Below are positions 59,314-64,000 of a stretch of 64,000 nt of DNA, piece by piece. Position numbers and translations under genes: made by a program. Every line of letters starts with the position of its first letter. Positions within the stretch are counted from its first letter, which is position 1. The notes beneath the pieces are model-generated. The model was not told the origin of the DNA. It ran no database searches and saw only the letters and a list, made by a program, of their open reading frames with translations. The DNA lies in the NCBI GenBank assembly GCA_964017145.1, contig OZ024852.1:2791945-2855944 (forward strand), given 5' to 3'. The stretch is from Agrocybe praecox. Lineage: Eukaryota > Basidiomycota > Agaricomycetes > Agaricales > Agrocybaceae.

Positions 59314-60702
59314 TGACATGTTTTGTGTGTTATTTTTTTATATCGTTACCTGGAAAGTTACTGGGAAGGAAATTCCTCTGTGTTTCACTTATTCGAAGTA
59401 TTTATCTCTTGCTATTGCCAGTTATAGACTATCAGTTATGTACTTGACTATCCCTCTTGTAAACCCACTGTTGTAACTATACGATCTCGGACCTAGTTTC
59501 AATGTTATACTTCAACTGCACTCCTTTTGAAAGACATAACAGTTGAAATTTGAATTTACTCTACTTTCGTAAAAGATATACTTTGTTGTAAGTACGCCCA
59601 GTAACCCTTGTCACCCACTTTGCTTTACTAGTCAATAAAGAATCTTTTGGCCCTTAGCTAGGTGGATATAAGGCCGAAACCTTGAAGGCCAGAATATTTA
59701 TTTTTTGTGTCAAAAAAATTGATTCGATTCAATAAAAGACTTATACATATAGTAAGTATAGATAATCCGTTTCACCTAAGTATCTCTAAGTACCTTTTTG
59801 CAGAAATACCTTAAGGAAGCTCCGACTCGGAAGTGTGAATACTGTTACGATGCCGAAACTGCCGACTAATGCCGGAGGCGCCCAGTTTCTCACCGTCCGG
59901 CATGAAGGCGCCTACTTAAGCACATCGATCCGTCAGAAGGTTTTGATGAATCGTGATTGGTGACGATTATCGAAGTAATGGTATATATACCATCGCTGTT
60001 GATAGATCTGGAGCACTTATCCTATGACCGTACTGCAGTTGTCCAGTTGGTAATCTGTTAGTTCTGACGTTTTTGATTTTTGCGATAGATGTGGAACGGT
60101 CGAGCCTAAAGATTTTTTTGGAAGCGTTCCACATAGCATATAGAACCCAAATGTCTTCTTCATGATGCATATAGTTAACGTTAGCCTGTCCCTTGTCCCT
60201 TAGATGTGTACCTTTGTCGATTTGTATATTCTGGTTCTGTCTTTTTTTGCTATCGTGTGGAATCTGCGGCTGTTTGGATATAAATAAAATGCTATATCCG
60301 CTTCTGAGAGCTTCAATTGGTAACTAGGCTCAGTAAATAATAATATCTCGTGCTATTTTATATTTTAACTATTCCGCTGGATGCATGGAAAGAGTTCTGA
60401 CCCAAGAGTGAATATACCGTATAATATGTTTCTCCTTAGAGTTCAGTCTGCATTTCTCCGCGTGTGCAGTTCTCCGTGTATGTGCCTTCCATAATCGTAG
60501 GTCGGATCATTTTGTTAGCTGTCCACCGTTCGTGTCTGAGCGTGTCTCTTGTCTAGACAAGGTATACGTGGCTCGAGTTTGCTGTAATTAAGTGGCATAA
60601 GGTTTTCAAGTACAAATGGGTTTACCTTATCTACATATTAAATAGAAAAGATAGCAAAAATAGATAGCGTGTAACTGATAGGATGAACGAATGTTAATAT
60701 AT
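59314..60702. other. region between two converging genes
   Basis: This is the shared 3' side of the NTF2-like gene (+) and the ammonium transporter gene (-). Several AATAAA-like signals occur. No gene is seen. Confidence 0.5.
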
Positions 60703-62644
60703 TCAAGCGCTAGACCTCTCTTTAACATCGGAGTCGCGAGTGTCGTATCCAGTTGAGCGTGCGTATGAAGTCTTAAGTTCTGTCTGGAGACCAACATAGT
60801 CGTATGCAAATTCTCCCATGTCGCATTCGTCGATACCGATAATTTCGGTTTCTTCAGAGACACGGAGACGCAAACCAGGGATATAATGCATCACCCAAAG
60901 AATGAGGGTCTAGGGCGCACCAATCAGTTTCAGTAACCCTGGTCAGTTGGAACAAAGCATGAACTTACGGTCATGACGAAGGAATATCCGAGGCCGGCTG
61001 CAGAATCAGCAAGGTGCTTGGGAAGTTGGATGTAATGATGATCTAGCCAGCCACCTGGAATGCTAGTGAAGCCATCGTAGGCCGCAACTCTGCTTTGAGC
61101 AAAAAGCGCGGTCAAGATGTTACCAATAACACCGCCTATGGCATGGGATGCAAAAATCTAATTTTAAATTTCAATTATCATCAAAAGCGGGGTAATAGTA
61201 GTGGTGAGGATATACGCACGTCAAGTGAGTCGTCGTAACCGGCGAAAAACTTCAGTTGTGTGGCAAAGTTGCATAGGGTACCAGCCATAAACCCAAAGAG
61301 AACAGCGGCAGCTATATGTCATGCGTCTACGTCAGTCTCGTTCTCCTGGACTAGGCGTGTCGTACTCACGGGAGCCTACATATCCAGACCCAGGAGTAAT
61401 GGCGACCAGTCCGGCAATGGCTCCAGAACAAAAGCCTACAGCGGACCATTTTTTTTCAATACGATAATCCTGTAGCGATCCAAGGATGAGAAAATGATGC
61501 ATCGTAGTATTTTGCGGGGCATACCCATAGCATCCACGTAATTCCACCGACACTCGCAGCCAAGTTAGTGACAATACAGGCTTGAGCAGCTCGCAAATTA
61601 GCAGCGAGAGCAGATCCCCCATTGAAGCCTGGTTAAGAGAGAAAATGTAGTTTGAACAGACGCTTGAATGACGTGGGATCGCCAAGACGCACCGAACCAC
61701 CCAAACCAGAGAAATACAGTGCCCAAAATGACATATGTCGTGTTGTGGGGCTTGTAAGCAAGGGCCTCTGTGCCATATCCGCGACGTTTCCCGAGGTAGA
61801 TAGAGATGGCGAGAGCAGCAGTGCCAGATGAAATGTGAACAGGTGTTCCACCTGCGAAATCAAGACCTCCCAGCACAGCAGACCAGCCCTTGGTGTTCCA
61901 GGTCCAGCAAGCAATTGGGTCATATACTAGGGTCGACCAGACGAAAACAAAGAAGAGAAGAGGCCCAAGATGTGCGCGCTCGGCGAAGCCGCCGACAGCA
62001 AGCATGGGTCTAAGATAAAATGGCGGTTAAGATAGATTGACAACAGAAACTAAACCATCCATACGTAATTGCCGCGAACATAAGTTGGTATACGCAGTAA
62101 ACGATTGAAGGAATGCGGGCACTTCCAATGGAGGGTTGTTCAAGAACGCCTCTAAGAGCAAAGTATTCTACCAAGAAAATACCTCGTAAGAACAAGCCTA
62201 TATCATAACACGTCCAAGTGGGCTTACTCAAATTGCCAATGTACGGGCTCGCGGTTTCACTGAAAGCCAGAGAGAATCCCCAGAAGAACCACTGCGTGGT
62301 ATCGCATATTTGTTATGATTTTCACATTGCCAAAGGAATGAAAGTAACGCACCTGGAAGGAAACTACCGCAAGAGTCATCATGCTCAAATAGATCATGGA
62401 TAGTGCATTCTTGCGCCTCAACAGCCCAGAGTAGAAGAATCCTACACCAGGAATCATAATCCAAACGAGCGCAGTAGACGCCAAAACCCATGCGATATCA
62501 CCAGGGTTATACACCCAGGTAGTGGCACTTGGGTCCACCCAGACGAGCGAACCAGCTGTTGTAAGTGAAGATATCAGAAACGGCGATAGATAACAAATCT
62601 GCATATTCAAAGTACTCACAGGCGTCGTAGGTGACGTTGACCAT
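60703..62644 (-). CDS. ammonium transporter, Amt/Mep family
   Basis: Exon 1 encodes MVNVTYDA. The next exons give SLVWVDPSATTWVYNPGDIA, VLASTALVWIMIPGVGFFYS and GLLRRKNALSMIYLSMMTLA, then VLEQPSIGSARIPSIVYCVY. The signature LDFAGGTPVHISSGTAALAI matches the Amt family pattern and holds the first pore His. FASHAIGGVIGNILTALFAQ holds the second. Eleven membrane helices are expected, carrying ammonium or ammonia across the plasma membrane. The cytosolic tail ends EETEIIGIDECDMGEFAYDY and KERSSA. About ten introns. TGATAAG (62870-62876) and TGATAA (62675-62680) upstream resemble sites for GATA factors that switch on nitrogen genes. Which paralogue (sensor Mep2 or housekeeping) is unclear. Confidence 0.93.
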
Positions 62645-62674
62645 GGTTGCTGTGCTTGAAGGATTGGGGGGAGA

Positions 62675-62876
62675 TGATAATACTCAACAAGTGGCACTTA
62701 GTTTACTTATATGTGTGCGGGAGCATATCACCTTAAGGTGTTGGCAGTGGGACCGTGTTAAAGTTTACGACTGATGGCCGGGATTAAAGGCACACTCAAG
62801 GCACGCTCATCCTGGTCAGTGACGTTGAATGCCCGGAAAGTCTATATATACTAACCTATAGCTGGAAGATGATAAG
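62675..62876 (-). promoter_or_regulatory. promoter region of the ammonium transporter gene
   Basis: A TATATATA word lies at 62843-62850. GATA-type sites lie at 62675-62680 and 62870-62876. Nitrogen control by GATA factors is common for this family in fungi; here it is inference from short, frequent words. Confidence 0.4.
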
Positions 62877-64000
62877 AACTGTCACCCATAAGTTGTGGAA
62901 AGGACCCACGTATTTTTATATAGTCATTTTAGTATGGAGGTTGGCCATGCCACGCTTTCGTTGGCACGCTGTGAGAGCTGTGAGAAACTTGTACGTGACC
63001 GCATAAAATGCGAGGGTTAACCCGGTTTACCCCACTAGGCCATTTCTTGCAACACCAGACCAGTGCGCAGCCTGCTGTATTCAAGGAGAATGAATTCTTG
63101 GGAGAAACGACAACGTGTACTAGTGAGTAAAAACTTTACTTACAATCTGGACTCAATCGCAACAGAGTCTTGTGTCAATGTGCTAGCATTTTGAGGAAAT
63201 ACAATTGAATAGTACAGCTCAAATTTCCACTGCCAGAGGAACATGTTTTTGAGGAAGAATATTCGGGGAACGGCGACGGTAATTAACATCGGTGTTGTGA
63301 TTGTTTTGGAAAACATTGCAATTTACGGGCGTCTATGAGCTGCGGAGATCCTTTAGTTCAAACTCAGCTGGATCCCACCTCTTTGAAAGTGGAATTTAGT
63401 GCATCACTGAATTCGTGTACTGGGTACTATTTAGATACACTGGCAGGGTCTTGTATTCGTATTTACATACTCGGTCTCGACCATCACGAACCTGGATTGG
63501 TCGCTTCATTGGAGCAGTGCTTATTTGAACAAATTTGCGAAAGCGAAATTCATTGGGTTCAACTTAAGAATGAGGGCTTCAGTCTCGGCCTTCGTATTAT
63601 GTGACAAAAAAAATTCAGTGTGGAAGATATCATGGAGATTTTGTTCGCGTACTACTTTGTGGCAATGCTCATAAGATGAGACGTCCATTCTATGCAATTA
63701 TATGATGTGGGTTTAATCACGACAGAATGATCTATGATACTACCAAGTGTCGGGTCACTGCAATCCGCCGGTGCAGATTTACCTCACACGCTGTTTCATA
63801 GCAGAAAATTGCACGCTGTTTGATATGGTAAGAATAGTTCGGTCTGGAAATAAGTTGGAGCCTTCAAGTTCAAATTTCTAGTTGGGCGATCCATGATATT
63901 ATCAAGTGTAGAGAATGCACAAGATTCTGGTGCGATCCCACTTCACTAATCACCTCCGAAGCCCGGTATTTGGCAAGGGGTCAGAGTCTGCTTTCGAGGA
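62877..64000. other. end of window, no gene supported
   Basis: A 89-codon + strand frame at 63335-63604 has no motif or intron context. The rest shows nothing coding. A gene may begin outside the window. Confidence 0.4.

Overview
The window looks like nuclear DNA of a filamentous basidiomycete, most likely an agaricomycete. Genes are cut by many introns of about 45-60 nt with GT-AG ends. Several microexons occur, genes lie close together on both strands, and the recognisable proteins (Notchless/Rsa4, Mkt1, Amt/Mep, VPS9, inhibitor I9, pirin) read like fungal versions. No rRNA, tRNA or CRISPR array was found. Exon joins were worked out by eye from splice signals and reading phase, so inner boundaries of the long genes are approximate.

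Layout. 0-12.7 kb is gene-dense and all on the + strand: an F-box protein, an HD-domain nucleotidase-like phosphohydrolase (HDDC2 type), an aquaglyceroporin-like channel, a protein with three YGFGG repeats, a stand-alone Bud6/Aip3 N-terminal domain protein, and the ribosome-assembly WD40 protein Notchless/Rsa4. 12.7-25 kb is almost empty. It holds a 14-bp-arm hairpin and a 352-bp MITE-like element with about 90-bp terminal inverted repeats. 25-30.2 kb, on the - strand, carries a small acidic C2H2-type protein and an MKT1 homologue (XPG-like post-transcriptional regulator). 30.2-39 kb is again gene-poor, with one doubtful small ORF behind a palindrome.

39-50.4 kb looks rearranged. A decayed M28 aminopeptidase pseudogene is followed by two nearly identical pirin genes in convergent orientation, 5.9 kb apart. 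Between them lie an unidentified - strand gene, a repeated C-terminal fragment, and a Ser/Pro-rich protein gene whose upstream region is tandemly duplicated (about 182-bp period). The two pirin copies are about 99% identical through exons and introns but diverge upstream, which suggests gene conversion.

50.4-62.7 kb is gene-dense. A divergent pair shares a 123-bp promoter: a coiled-coil protein on - and a VPS9-domain Rab5-type GEF on +. They are followed by a small protease inhibitor I9 protein, a large RGG-rich protein with two copies of a Trp/Cys-containing module and a Mex67/NXF-like NTF2 fold at its C-terminus, and an Amt/Mep ammonium transporter on -. The last 1.3 kb holds the transporter promoter and nothing else recognised.

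The genes do not form one pathway. They are ordinary housekeeping and transport genes. The most unusual items are the tandem-module/NTF2 protein, the homogenised inverted pirin pair, the MITE, and the single-domain Bud6-type protein.
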